Positions 51,709 to 60,350 of a DNA stretch of 64,000 nt are shown one piece after another (within the stretch, counting starts at the first letter, position 1; every line of letters starts with the position of its first letter). The stretch is from Maricaulis sp048270095 (GTDB lineage Bacteria > Pseudomonadota > Alphaproteobacteria > Caulobacterales > Maricaulaceae), in the NCBI RefSeq assembly GCF_048270095.1, contig NZ_JBLWTL010000005.1, positions 89,493 through 153,492 of the forward strand, written 5' to 3'. The notes below the pieces were generated by a model. It was not told the DNA's origin and did not search any database. It saw only the letters and a list, made by a program, of their open reading frames with translations. A program made the position numbers and the translations under genes.

Positions 51709-52317
51709 TCAGACTTTTTCGCTGACCTTGATCGCCAGACGGCAACCGGCCTGGATCAGTCCGGACAGGAGCGGATAGCCCGGAGCGTCCTTGGCCCCTT
51801 CCTCGACGGCGAGGTCACGATGGGCCAGTTCTTCCATACGAAACTGGTCAAACCGGTCGGCGAGTGCGTCTTCACCCATGGCGCGCAGCTCGGTGATCTG
51901 GCCGGCATAATGCTGTTCGATCACCGTCTCGACCGCTTCGGTGCAGGCATGGGCCGCCTTGTCGCCCATCAGGGCGGTTACGGCGCCGAGCGCGTGGCCG
52001 GCCATGTTCCAGACCGGACCCAGTGCAGTCGGGCGGGCCCGGTGTTCGACCAGCAGGGCGTCGAATGCGTCCAGATGGGCCTGTTCGTCGGCTTCCATCT
52101 CTTCAAGTTGGCGGGCGATGCGGGCCTTGTGCGGCAGCTTGCCGTAAATCGCCCGCTGGCCGCCATAAATCGCCACGGCTCCGTATTCACCGGCATGGTC
52201 GACGCGCAGCATTTGCTCGATCCGGTCCGGATCGCGGCGCTTGCCGGGCAGGGGGATGCCGGGTTGGGGAATGATTTCGCCGGGCGTGCCGGCCTTGTCG
52301 GCGGGGCGGGTGGTCAT
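51709..52317 (-). CDS. coq7: COQ7-type demethoxyubiquinone hydroxylase
   Basis: 202 aa. A di-iron hydroxylase for ubiquinone C6 hydroxylation. Ferritin-like ligands are visible: Glu in MLRVDHAGEYGAVAIY, EADEQAHLDAF (Glu, His), EAVETVIEQHY (Glu, His). The start overlaps the dsbB stop by ATGA, so the two are one transcription unit. Confidence 0.94.
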   Translation of the reverse strand: MTTRPADKAGTPGEIIPQPGIPLPGKRRDPDRIEQMLRVDHAGEYGAVAIYGGQRAIYGKLPHKARIARQLEEMEADEQAHLDAFDALLVEHRARPTALGPVWNMAGHALGAVTALMGDKAAHACTEAVETVIEQHYAGQITELRAMGEDALADRFDQFRMEELAHRDLAVEEGAKDAPGYPLLSGLIQAGCRLAIKVSEKV

Positions 52318-52844
52318 GATGCCTTCAACCCCCGGAAGCCGACCCAGGCCGCGACGCCCGCCATGCCGGCGGAGATCAGCGCGTTATAGCCGGCCATCGA
52401 AATACCCAGCATGCGCCAGGCCGCCTCGTCGCACAGTACGACCGGCCGTTCGCCATTGAGGGCCGCCATGATGTCGCTGGCGGTGATACTGCCGCCGCCG
52501 GACACGGTGCAGCTGGCCGGGCCATCCCACCAGCCGTTTTCGATCCCGGCATGCCAGCCGGCAAAACCGGCTGAATACAGCAGCAGCGCGGCCATCGCGA
52601 AAAGCGCCCAGGGCGCGAAGCGGGCAAGGTCGGGCTTGATCATCAGCGCAAATCCGACGGCGAAGCCAAAGGCGATCACAGCCATGTGGATATGACGCTG
52701 GTCATAGCAAAGCGCGCACGGGTCGTAATGGCCGATATATTGAAATCCCCAGGCGCCGAACATCATCAGCAGCGAGCCACCCGCGAGCAGGAGCGGCCAT
52801 CGGGTCAGCGGAAAGCGGGACAGGACAGGGTTCATCTCGGGCAT
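52314..52844 (-). CDS. dsbB: Disulfide bond formation protein DsbB
   Basis: 176 aa from ATG 52844 (52835 possible). A four-helix membrane protein that reoxidises DsbA and passes electrons to quinone. The first pair is CALC (in HYDPCALCYDQRH); the second pair is the cysteines in GPASCTVSG and VVLCDEAAW, 27 residues apart. It is coupled to coq7, a sensible partner because DsbB needs quinone. Confidence 0.9.
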   Translation of the reverse strand: MPEMNPVLSRFPLTRWPLLLAGGSLLMMFGAWGFQYIGHYDPCALCYDQRHIHMAVIAFGFAVGFALMIKPDLARFAPWALFAMAALLLYSAGFAGWHAGIENGWWDGPASCTVSGGGSITASDIMAALNGERPVVLCDEAAWRMLGISMAGYNALISAGMAGVAAWVGFRGLKAS

Positions 52845-52902
52845 GATTACCGACCTTGATTGGGCTCGCACCGTGACGAATGCGCACACAGGAAAACGAT
52901 TT

Positions 52903-53520
52903 CTAGAAGACAGATTGCAGGTAAGTCTTGATGACATCAATCACCGCATGTCCAAAGACCAGCAGCAGGGCGATCCAGACCATGCCCAGCACCAGACCGG
53001 CGATCACCAGCAGGCCATCGCGCGTCAGCAGGCCAAGCGCCGCAATCGCCAGCGCAATGCCCGGTGTCGTATTGGTCGCGGGTAGCGGGATCAGGATCGA
53101 GGTGCAGAAAACCACGAATATACCGCCGACCAGGCGTTCCGCTGTCGGGCCCGACAGGGCGGTCAGCCGCGGCCGCGCCAACGCTTCCAGCCAGCCAAAC
53201 CATTTGCGGCCACCTTGCGCCATCCGCATCAATCCGCGCTTTTCCAGCCGGCTGGCCTTGAAGCGTGCCGGCAGCCAGGGTTCGCCGCGTCCGAGCAGCA
53301 TCTGCGCCGAAAGCGCCATCATCGGCAGCGCCATCACTTGCGGGACGCCATAGAGGAAAGGAATAGAAACCGGCAGCGCCATCGCAAACAGGATGATCCC
53401 GAAGGCGCGTTCGCCCAGCGCGTCGACGAATTCGCCCAGGCTCATCCCGTCTTCGCCAGCGCCATCAGCGATGTATTCGAGAGCGCCAATCAGCCCGCGC
53501 GAGGCAGTCGTTTCGGTCAT
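52903..53520 (-). CDS. ExoD-family membrane protein
   Basis: 205 aa from ATG 53520, with GGAGG just upstream. The pattern DGMSLGEFVDALGERAFGII, FLYGVPQVMALPMMALSAQM and PRLTALSGPTAERLVGGIF is that of ExoD, named for exopolysaccharide synthesis in rhizobia. Four to five membrane helices. Molecular role is unknown. It lies 58 bp upstream of dsbB on the same strand. Confidence 0.9.
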   Translation of the reverse strand: MTETTASRGLIGALEYIADGAGEDGMSLGEFVDALGERAFGIILFAMALPVSIPFLYGVPQVMALPMMALSAQMLLGRGEPWLPARFKASRLEKRGLMRMAQGGRKWFGWLEALARPRLTALSGPTAERLVGGIFVVFCTSILIPLPATNTTPGIALAIAALGLLTRDGLLVIAGLVLGMVWIALLLVFGHAVIDVIKTYLQSVF

Positions 53521-53645
53521 CGGGCCTCCTGGATCGAAAAGCGTCCGCAAACCTAGCTGTACGAGGGCTGCCGGTCGAGCGCATTGGGCCGTTGACAGCG
53601 GGCGCGCGGATCGTCAGCTTGCGCCTCCTGCATTTCCCACGGTTA

Positions 53646-53730
53646 GCCCCTGTGGCGGAACTGGTAGACGCGACGGATTCAAAATCCGTTTCCTCACGGA
53701 GTGCCAGTTCGAGTCTGGCCAGGGGCACCA
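53646..53730 (+). tRNA. tRNA-Leu (anticodon CAA)
   Basis: 85 nt with encoded CCA. Acceptor stem GCCCCTG / CAGGGGC is perfect, the anticodon loop is TTCAAAA in an ACGGA/TCCGT stem (anticodon CAA), a long variable arm follows, and TTCGAGT is the T-loop. A run of five T's follows directly. Confidence 0.97.
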
Positions 53731-53828
53731 TTTTTCGACAGACCGGTTTCAACGCGAATCGGCCGGTACTCTCGCCACCGGAGAGCACCGGTGCTAGCCT
53801 TTGCCGGCACCCCTCAGGAGACCGGTTC

Positions 53829-54710
53829 GTGCCATCCACAACCAATGCCTTGCTGTTCGCCCGCGCGAGCCTTGCCGTCATCTTTATCTGGTTTGGTGCG
53901 ATGGGTTTCACGCCGGTTGGCGAAGCTATTGCAGGCTCGTGGATCAGCGGCCATGCCTTCCTGTCGGGACTTGAAGACCAGGCCGCCTCTGCTGCCCGGG
54001 CGCTGGGGATTTACCAGATCGTGATGGCTGTGTTGATCGGTGCGCCGCTGCCGCTGGGCAGTTTCCGCCGCATCGGTTTCGTCCTGCTGGGGATCTTCGC
54101 AGGTCTGGCGGTGACGGCGCTGGTGACCAATCCGGTCTGGCTCGCGGCCGAGGGCGGGTTTCCGGCGATCGGGTCGGGGCAGGGCATTTTGAAATACATC
54201 GCCATTCTGGGCCTTGCCCTGTGGGCCGGCAGTTTCGATAATTCCCGGATATTCTCAAACCGGACCAGCAAGACGCGCGCGATCAGCCTGCCGGTGATGT
54301 GGTGCGGACTGTTTATCGTGCTGGTCTGGATCGGCCTGATGAAATTCACCGCTGCCGAAGCCGCCGGTATCGCGCCACTGATCGCCAGTAGCCCGCTGTT
54401 TTCCTGGATGCAGGCCTTCATCCCCGATCGCGTGATCTCGGGTCTGATCGGGGTGATCGAGCTGTTCACCGCGCTGGCTTTGCTGGGATATTGGTTCAAT
54501 CCGCGCCTGTTCCGGATCGGTCTGTTGATGTCGATCATCACCTTCGTGCTGACGCTGTCATTCCTGGTCACCTATCCCGGAGCCTGGGACGCGGATCTCG
54601 GTGGCTTCCCGGCGCTCTCGCGCAGCGGTCATTTCCTGCTCAATGACCTGGCACTGCTGTCGGTCTGCTTCGCTTTCATCACCGAAACCCGGGTGCGGCG
54701 CTACCGCTAG
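53829..54710 (+). CDS. DUF417 (RclC/YkgB-like) membrane protein, apparently duplicated
   Basis: 293 aa from GTG 53829, which has AGGAG 8 bases upstream. Single-module RclC/YkgB proteins are about 190-200 aa. Here two related halves are visible: VIFIWFGAMGFTPVGEAIAG with GGFPAIGSGQGILKYIAILG in the first (about 1-145) and LVWIGLMKFTAAEAAGIAPL with GGFPALSRSGHFLLNDLALL in the second (about 155-290). Each has about four membrane helices. RclC belongs to the reactive-chlorine response in E. coli; the role here is unknown. It stands alone after the tRNA gene. Confidence 0.85.
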   Translation: MPSTTNALLFARASLAVIFIWFGAMGFTPVGEAIAGSWISGHAFLSGLEDQAASAARALGIYQIVMAVLIGAPLPLGSFRRIGFVLLGIFAGLAVTALVTNPVWLAAEGGFPAIGSGQGILKYIAILGLALWAGSFDNSRIFSNRTSKTRAISLPVMWCGLFIVLVWIGLMKFTAAEAAGIAPLIASSPLFSWMQAFIPDRVISGLIGVIELFTALALLGYWFNPRLFRIGLLMSIITFVLTLSFLVTYPGAWDADLGGFPALSRSGHFLLNDLALLSVCFAFITETRVRRYR

Positions 54711-54726
54711 GCCGCCGCCCGGCCCG

Positions 54727-55839
54727 TTACCAGCTGTCTTCGAATACGCGCAGGAAATTGCCGCCGAGCACCTTCTCGACCACGGTTTCTCCATAGCCAT
54801 GGGCGAGGAGTTCCTCGGCGATCCGCCGCATGCGCTGCGGACCATTGAGTCCGGTCACAAAGGGGGGCGGCCCTTCGCCAGGGGCGGCAATCCCGGTCTC
54901 GCGCCGGTGGACGATGCTGGCATTCCAGTCCTCCATCGCCCCGGGCGAGGTGTCGAATTCCAGCATCAGGGCGTCGCTGCCAATGCCAACATGCTCGGTG
55001 CCGCAGATATCAAGCGCATGGAGGAGGTGGCGCATATAGTCGGCCAGCGTCTGTTGCTCGAGGCCCGGCGTCAGATAGGCCAGCTCATACAAGCCGACGA
55101 CCCCGCCCTGGTCGGCGATCGCCCGGAGTACCGCGTCCGACCGATTCCGTGGATGATCATAGACGCCCTTGCAGCCGGCATGGGACAGCATAACCGGACG
55201 GTTGGACGCGGCGATGATGTCGAGCGTGGAGCGGTCATTGGAATGGCTGGCATCAATGGTGACGCCGACGGCATTCATCGTATTGACGGCGCGATGCCCC
55301 GATTCGCTGAGGCCGGCCGTTTCATCCGCAACCATCACGCCGGAGGCCCAGGGCGAACTCCCGTTATAGGAGAGCTGCATCGAGCGCACGCCCAACCGAT
55401 GGAAGAAAGGGATACGTTCGATATCGCCCTCGAACATGGTGGCGGCTTCAAACGCATAGATGATGCCGATGCGCCCACTCGCCTTTGCGCGCGCGATATC
55501 CGACACCTGCAAGACCGGCAGGTAGTGCGCCGCATGACGGGTGATCTCATTGCTGATCCAGCCGATATGGTCGACCGCACCTTCGAAGCCGGCACCTGAT
55601 CCGCCGAGACTGTATTTGACCGCGGTCAGACCCGTGGCGCTCAATTGCCGACCGAAGGCCTCGTCTTCCGGGTTGCTTTCGAACGCCGGCAGCATATTGC
55701 CATTGATCACCGTGGCGCGCGCCATCAGGGCGTCAAGCCGGGCCGGATCCGCCCGGCTCGTGAAGGGAAGGGCCGGTGCGGCGAGCGCCGCCGTGCCAGC
55801 CATCAGGAAGTTGCGGCGGTGCAGTGGGAGGTTGGTCAT
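54727..55839 (-). CDS. M19 membrane dipeptidase-like protein with Tat-type signal
   Basis: 370 aa from ATG 55839. RRNFLMAG is a twin-arginine signal with a hydrophobic region ending near residue 30. Renal-dipeptidase features are FEAATMFEGD (Glu), SMQLSYNGSSPWASG, DASHSNDRS (His) and MLSHAGCKGVYDHPRNRSD. The usual N-terminal metal motif HxD (DGHND) is replaced by VINGNMLPAF. Divergent from a MarR regulator gene with a palindrome between. Confidence 0.87.
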   Translation of the reverse strand: MTNLPLHRRNFLMAGTAALAAPALPFTSRADPARLDALMARATVINGNMLPAFESNPEDEAFGRQLSATGLTAVKYSLGGSGAGFEGAVDHIGWISNEITRHAAHYLPVLQVSDIARAKASGRIGIIYAFEAATMFEGDIERIPFFHRLGVRSMQLSYNGSSPWASGVMVADETAGLSESGHRAVNTMNAVGVTIDASHSNDRSTLDIIAASNRPVMLSHAGCKGVYDHPRNRSDAVLRAIADQGGVVGLYELAYLTPGLEQQTLADYMRHLLHALDICGTEHVGIGSDALMLEFDTSPGAMEDWNASIVHRRETGIAAPGEGPPPFVTGLNGPQRMRRIAEELLAHGYGETVVEKVLGGNFLRVFEDSW

Positions 55840-55863
55840 TGCAGATCCTTGAACAAGCGGGCA

Positions 55864-55885
55864 TTTACGTAGGTGCCTACATATA
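55864..55885. promoter_or_regulatory. Probable MarR operator between dipeptidase and marR genes
   Basis: TTTACGTAGG-TG-CCTACATATA is a 22-bp palindrome with 8 of 10 positions matching in each arm. It lies 25 bp upstream of the dipeptidase start in the 92-bp divergent gap, the position expected for an operator of the MarR regulator. Confidence 0.5.
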
Positions 55886-55931
55886 TCCACGCGACCGAGC
55901 TCCGTCATGTCCGAAACCCTAAGGATCCGTC

Positions 55932-56423
55932 ATGTCCGAAACTGACTATATCCGCGATCGCGGCAGCCGCGCCCTCGGCGCGAGACTGCGCCGCATATCC
56001 GAAGCGATCGATCTGGATGCGACCCGATGCTATGCGCTGACCGGATTGAAATTCGAGCAGCGCTGGTTCGGCACGCTGAACCAGCTCCGGCTCAAAGGGC
56101 GGATGTCGGTGGGTGAGATTGCCGCGGTGCTGGGCGTCACTCATGTCTCGGTCAGCCAGGCGCGCAAATCGCTCGAACTGAACGGGCTGATTGCCGCAGA
56201 AGCCGACCCGCGCGACGGCCGGCGGACATTGCTGGCGCTGACGGCTGCGGGTGAGGCGCTTGTCGACCGATTGAATCCGCTATGGGAGAGTTTCGAGGCC
56301 GTGGCCGCGGAAATCGAGGCGGAGGCGGGCGGCGTGATCGCGGCCCTGGAGCGGCTTGAAAACAGCCTGAAGCGGCAATCATTCGAGGACCGCGTACGCA
56401 GTCGATTCGAGGCGGATCAGTAG
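55932..56423 (+). CDS. MarR-family transcriptional regulator
   Basis: 163 aa from ATG 55932, with AAGGA 7-8 bases upstream. Helix-turn-helix at about 50-90: MSVGEIAAVLGVTHVSVSQA with recognition helix, RKSLELNGLIAAEADPRDGR and the wing. N-terminal and C-terminal helices for dimerisation are present. A 17-bp direct repeat covers its start codon (see findings). Probable target is the divergent dipeptidase gene. Confidence 0.9.
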   Translation: MSETDYIRDRGSRALGARLRRISEAIDLDATRCYALTGLKFEQRWFGTLNQLRLKGRMSVGEIAAVLGVTHVSVSQARKSLELNGLIAAEADPRDGRRTLLALTAAGEALVDRLNPLWESFEAVAAEIEAEAGGVIAALERLENSLKRQSFEDRVRSRFEADQ

Positions 56424-56581
56424 AAAACGGCCATGGTAGCGCCCGCCAGCGTGCCGCTTGCCGCAGATTTCCTGCGTAACCTTGTGAAACTTCGTTCACA
56501 ACACCTGCGCAATGACGCCCTTTGCTTGACGGTAACCCGGACGCACATACTCTGGTGAAAACCAATCGGGAGAATTGGCCT

Positions 56582-58375
56582 ATGGGAGTATTCACCAGCA
56601 TCACGCGTGAAGCCGGGTTTTTGACGGCGATGCTGCGCGTGCTCGGTCAGATCAAGAAGGTCGGGCCGGCGTCAGGCCTGCGCGTGCCCGATCATATCGA
56701 AAAGACCGTGGATCGTTTCGCGGACCGTCCGATGGCGCTCACCGATGAGGGTGAGGTCAGCTATGCGGCGTTCGACGCCTATGCCAATCGAGTCGCTCAC
56801 TGGGCCCTGGAACAGGGTATGAAGCCCGGCGAGACCGTTGCGCTCTTCATGTCCAACCGCTGGGAATATATCGCCGTCTGGTTCGGTCTGTCCAAGGTCG
56901 GTCTGGTGACTTCGCTGATCAATAACCAGCTGCAGGGCAATTCCCTCGCGCATTGCCTGACGATTGGCGAGACACGCCATTCCATTGTCGAGGCGTCGCT
57001 GGCTGACGCCTATATGTCCGCCGAAGCGGCCGGCAATGTCGAGGCTCAGGCCTGGTGCGTCGATGGCGAATTTGCCGGCTCGCGCGATTTCAACGCGGCG
57101 CTGCAGCGTCAGAGCGATGCGCGGCCTGATCCATCGGTGCGCGCATCGGTCAAATCGTCCGAGCCGGTGCTGAAAATGTTCACCAGCGGCACGACCGGTC
57201 TGCCCAAGGCGGCGCTGATGACGCATGTGCGGGCGCTATATTATCTCAACATTTTCGGTATCGCAGCCAAATGCACAGACCGTGACCGCATGATGATGGT
57301 GCTGCCGCTCTACCACGCGACCGGCGGGCTGTGCGGCGTCGGCTGTGCGCTCTCCTTTGGCGGGGCGCTGGTGATTCGGCCAAGATTCTCCGCCTCCGCC
57401 TTCTGGCCCGATACGGTGAAATTCGGCGCGACCCTGTTCATGTATGTCGGGGAGCTCTGCCGCTTCCTGGTCAACTCGCCCGAAGTGCCCGAGGAGCATC
57501 AGCACACACTGCGCTGTGCGATCGGCAATGGCATGCGCCGCGATGTCTGGGAACAATTCCAGGAACGGTTCAAACTGCCCCAAATCGTCGAATTCTACGG
57601 GTCGACCGAAGGCAATGTCGGTCTCGTCAATGCCACCAACCAGCCCGGCGCCATCGGGCGGGTGCCGTCCTATCTGCGCAATCGCTTCAATATAGATCTG
57701 GTCAAGTTCGACCTTGAGAGCGAAATGCCGCTGCGCGGCGCCGACGGGCATTGTGTCGTGTGTGCGCCCGATGAAGTCGGTGAGGCCATCGGCCGGATCG
57801 ATCCCGAGGATGCCCGCTTCCGCTTTGACGGTTATGGCAGCGAGGAAGACACCGAGAAGAAGATCCTGCGCAATGTCTTCAAACCCGGCGATGCCTGGTT
57901 CCGCACCGGCGATCTGATGACGCGCGACCGGCTGGGCTATTATTATTTCGTCGACCGTGTCGGTGATACCTATCGCTGGAAATCGGAGAATGTCTCGACC
58001 GGTGAAGTCGCCGAGGCGCTCAATTTCGACGGCATCGAACAGGCCAATGTCTATGGCGTCGAGGTCCAGGGCCATGCGGGCCGGGCCGGGATGGCGGCGC
58101 TGGTGGCCGGACATCATGTGGTCGATCTGGAAGCACTGCACGACCATATTCACCGGGCCCTGCCGGCCTTCGCGCGTCCGCTTTTCCTGCGGCTGCAGGA
58201 GCAGACCGATACGACCGGCACCTTCAAGCTGCGCAAGGTCGAGCTGGTCAAGGAGGGCTTCGATCCGGATCAGATCGAGGATCCGCTTTATATTGATCAT
58301 CCGGTGATCGGCAAATATGTCCGGCTGACGCGCGAACTCTATGAGCAGATCGTGGACGGGCGGTTGCGGGTATGA
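56582..58375 (+). CDS. Long-chain acyl-CoA synthetase (FATP/FadD6-like)
   Basis: 597 aa from ATG 56582, with GGGAG upstream. Adenylate-forming enzyme: P-loop-like FTSGTTGLPKAAL, YGSTEGNVGLVN, and FRTGDLMTRDRLGYYYF ... DRVGDTYRWKSENVSTGEV with the catalytic Lys region near the C-terminus (TFKLRKVELV). The pattern YAAFDAYANRVAHWALEQGM fits very-long-chain synthetases of the FATP type. It overlaps the DUF924 gene by ATGA. Confidence 0.94.
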   Translation: MGVFTSITREAGFLTAMLRVLGQIKKVGPASGLRVPDHIEKTVDRFADRPMALTDEGEVSYAAFDAYANRVAHWALEQGMKPGETVALFMSNRWEYIAVWFGLSKVGLVTSLINNQLQGNSLAHCLTIGETRHSIVEASLADAYMSAEAAGNVEAQAWCVDGEFAGSRDFNAALQRQSDARPDPSVRASVKSSEPVLKMFTSGTTGLPKAALMTHVRALYYLNIFGIAAKCTDRDRMMMVLPLYHATGGLCGVGCALSFGGALVIRPRFSASAFWPDTVKFGATLFMYVGELCRFLVNSPEVPEEHQHTLRCAIGNGMRRDVWEQFQERFKLPQIVEFYGSTEGNVGLVNATNQPGAIGRVPSYLRNRFNIDLVKFDLESEMPLRGADGHCVVCAPDEVGEAIGRIDPEDARFRFDGYGSEEDTEKKILRNVFKPGDAWFRTGDLMTRDRLGYYYFVDRVGDTYRWKSENVSTGEVAEALNFDGIEQANVYGVEVQGHAGRAGMAALVAGHHVVDLEALHDHIHRALPAFARPLFLRLQEQTDTTGTFKLRKVELVKEGFDPDQIEDPLYIDHPVIGKYVRLTRELYEQIVDGRLRV

Positions 58376-58965
58376 CGGCGCCGGCCGTCACCGCGGCGGG
58401 TATCCGCAAATTCTGGTTTGACGAAGCCGGGCCGGCTGCCTGGTATCGAGTCTCCCCGGAATTCGATGCCCGGATGCGGCGGCGTTTCGCAGCCAGTGTC
58501 GAGCGCGAGGCGGCTGCGCTGCGCGCCGGTGAACATCCCTGGCAGGATGAGGCCGAAGGTGCGCTGGCCCTGATCCTCCTGCTCGACCAGTTTCCGCGCA
58601 ATATCTGGCGCGGTTCCGGCAAGGCTTTTGCCTTCGATGCGCTTGCCCGCCAGGTCGCGCGCATCATGATCGAGCGTGGCTTCGACTGGGCCGTCCCCGA
58701 AGAGCAACGGGCTTTTGTCTATATGCCTTTCATGCATTCGGAAGCCCTGGGCGATCAGGATTATTGCGTCGAGCTGGCGGCCGAGAGACTGACCTCCCAG
58801 GGTACGCATGATCACGCCGTCAAGCATCGCGACGTCATCCGCCGCTTCGGTCGTTTCCCTTATCGCAATGAGGCATTGCAGCGCGAAACAACACCGGAAG
58901 AAGCCGACTATCTCCAGGGCGGCGGTTATGCACCGGGCCGGATCGACTCGGCAAAAAAGACCTGA
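58372..58965 (+). CDS. DUF924 family protein
   Basis: 197 aa. The family pattern FDEAGPAAWYRVSPEFDARM, LALILLLDQFPRNIWRGSGK and ERAFVYMPFMHSE-like EEQRAFVYMPFMHSEALGDQ is clear. All-helical, TPR-like; function unknown. Coupled to the acyl-CoA synthetase gene. Confidence 0.93.
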   Translation: MTAPAVTAAGIRKFWFDEAGPAAWYRVSPEFDARMRRRFAASVEREAAALRAGEHPWQDEAEGALALILLLDQFPRNIWRGSGKAFAFDALARQVARIMIERGFDWAVPEEQRAFVYMPFMHSEALGDQDYCVELAAERLTSQGTHDHAVKHRDVIRRFGRFPYRNEALQRETTPEEADYLQGGGYAPGRIDSAKKT

Positions 58966-59099
58966 GGGCAGACCTGACCGCGGGTGCGCTATCCGGGTGA
59001 TCTTCAAGTCATTGTAATTGTATCACAATTTGAACGCGGCATCTGGCCCCGGGCTTGCTGATACTCTGGCAAGACTTCAATGCTCCGGAGAGCCCGCTC

Positions 59100-59324
59100 A
59101 TGACGCCGCACGTCCATATCACCGTCGAAGACATCCGCCAGATCGCCTGGACCCTGGTCGATCTGCACGGGCCACAGGCCATCGGCTATGCCGATGAGGC
59201 GGTTCTCGATCTCGACGGGCAAGGCAAGGTCGAGGGCGCTGACGCCTGGCGCGCCCTGCGCTCGGTGATGGAAGATGCCCTGGCCGGGCGGCTGGGCCGT
59301 ACCGGTTCGCTGTCGATCCACTAG
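59100..59324 (+). CDS. Small hypothetical protein
   Basis: 74 aa from ATG 59100, with GGAGAG 9-14 bases upstream. Mostly helical (VEDIRQIAWTLVDLHGPQAI; DAWRALRSVMEDALAG). The spacing faintly resembles small DUF6961-type proteins. A 45-bp extension to 59055 is possible. No partner gene evident. Confidence 0.55.
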   Translation: MTPHVHITVEDIRQIAWTLVDLHGPQAIGYADEAVLDLDGQGKVEGADAWRALRSVMEDALAGRLGRTGSLSIH

Positions 59325-59386
59325 CGCTACGCGCCCGCGGCAATCTATCCGTTTGCGGCCCGAAACGGCTGTGCTAACTCGGGGCC

Positions 59387-60310
59387 ATGGACACTTCTCC
59401 CTGGACACGGGCGCTCAGCAAGTTCGGTCTCGACGACCCGTTTGAGCCGGGCCGCACCGCGACGCATATGCGCAAGGCCTTGCGCGATGCCGCACCGCAT
59501 CTCGATGTCACGCCGCCCCCGGTCGAGGCCGTGCGCGAGTTGACGATTCCCGGTCCGGACGGCGCAATGCCGGCGCGGCTGTATATTCCCAATGGATCGA
59601 CGGCACCGGCGCCTTGCCTGCTCTTTTGCCATGGCGGCGGCTATGTCATCGGTGATCTCGACAGTCATGACGCGCTGTGTCGCCGCCTGGCGGCGATCAG
59701 CGGTGTGCGGGTGCTGGCGGTCGATTACCGCCTGGCGCCGGAGCATCTTTTCCCTGCAGCGACCGATGATGTCCTCGCGGCCTTTGACTGGCTGGCCGGT
59801 GAGGGCGCTGATATTGTCGGCGCGGACCCCGAACGGCTTGCCGTTGCAGGCGATTCAGCCGGGGGCGGGCTTGCAGCGATGCTGGCGCAGGCCCGGCGCA
59901 GACAATTGCGTTTTCAGCTGCTGATCTATCCGTTGATGCAAATGGTCGAGCGCCGTAAATCCAGGCTCAAGGCCCTAGAAGGGCATATCTTTTCCGCCAT
60001 AACGCTGGATCAGATCGCGCGCTATTATTTCGCCGATGAAAGCGAGGCCAGCGACAAACGCGCCTCGCCGCTGCTCGAGGATGATCTGGCCGGATTGCCG
60101 CCGGCCTATATCGCTGCAGCCGAACTCGATCCGTTGATGGATGAGGGGCAAGCCTATCGTGACCGGATGATCGCCGCTGGTGTGCCGGTTAGCTATACGC
60201 TGGGCAAAGCCTTGCCGCATGGCTATTTCAACCTTACCGCAATCCTGCCGGGAGCCCGCGCCTTGATCGACAAGGCGGCGCTGGCGCTCGGCGATGCCCT
60301 GCGCGACTGA
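59387..60310 (+). CDS. Alpha/beta hydrolase (HSL-family esterase)
   Basis: 307 aa. The oxyanion motif HGGG at 82-85 and nucleophile motif GDSAGG with Ser157 are intact; the acid and His are expected in ELDPLMDEGQAY and LPHGYFNLT. Family IV (hormone-sensitive-lipase-like) carboxylesterase. Substrate unknown. Monocistronic or with selO 40 bp downstream. Confidence 0.93.
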   Translation: MDTSPWTRALSKFGLDDPFEPGRTATHMRKALRDAAPHLDVTPPPVEAVRELTIPGPDGAMPARLYIPNGSTAPAPCLLFCHGGGYVIGDLDSHDALCRRLAAISGVRVLAVDYRLAPEHLFPAATDDVLAAFDWLAGEGADIVGADPERLAVAGDSAGGGLAAMLAQARRRQLRFQLLIYPLMQMVERRKSRLKALEGHIFSAITLDQIARYYFADESEASDKRASPLLEDDLAGLPPAYIAAAELDPLMDEGQAYRDRMIAAGVPVSYTLGKALPHGYFNLTAILPGARALIDKAALALGDALRD

Positions 60311-60350
60311 GCCATTTGCGTTTTGCCCGGCAAGTGCTTAGCTCGTCACC

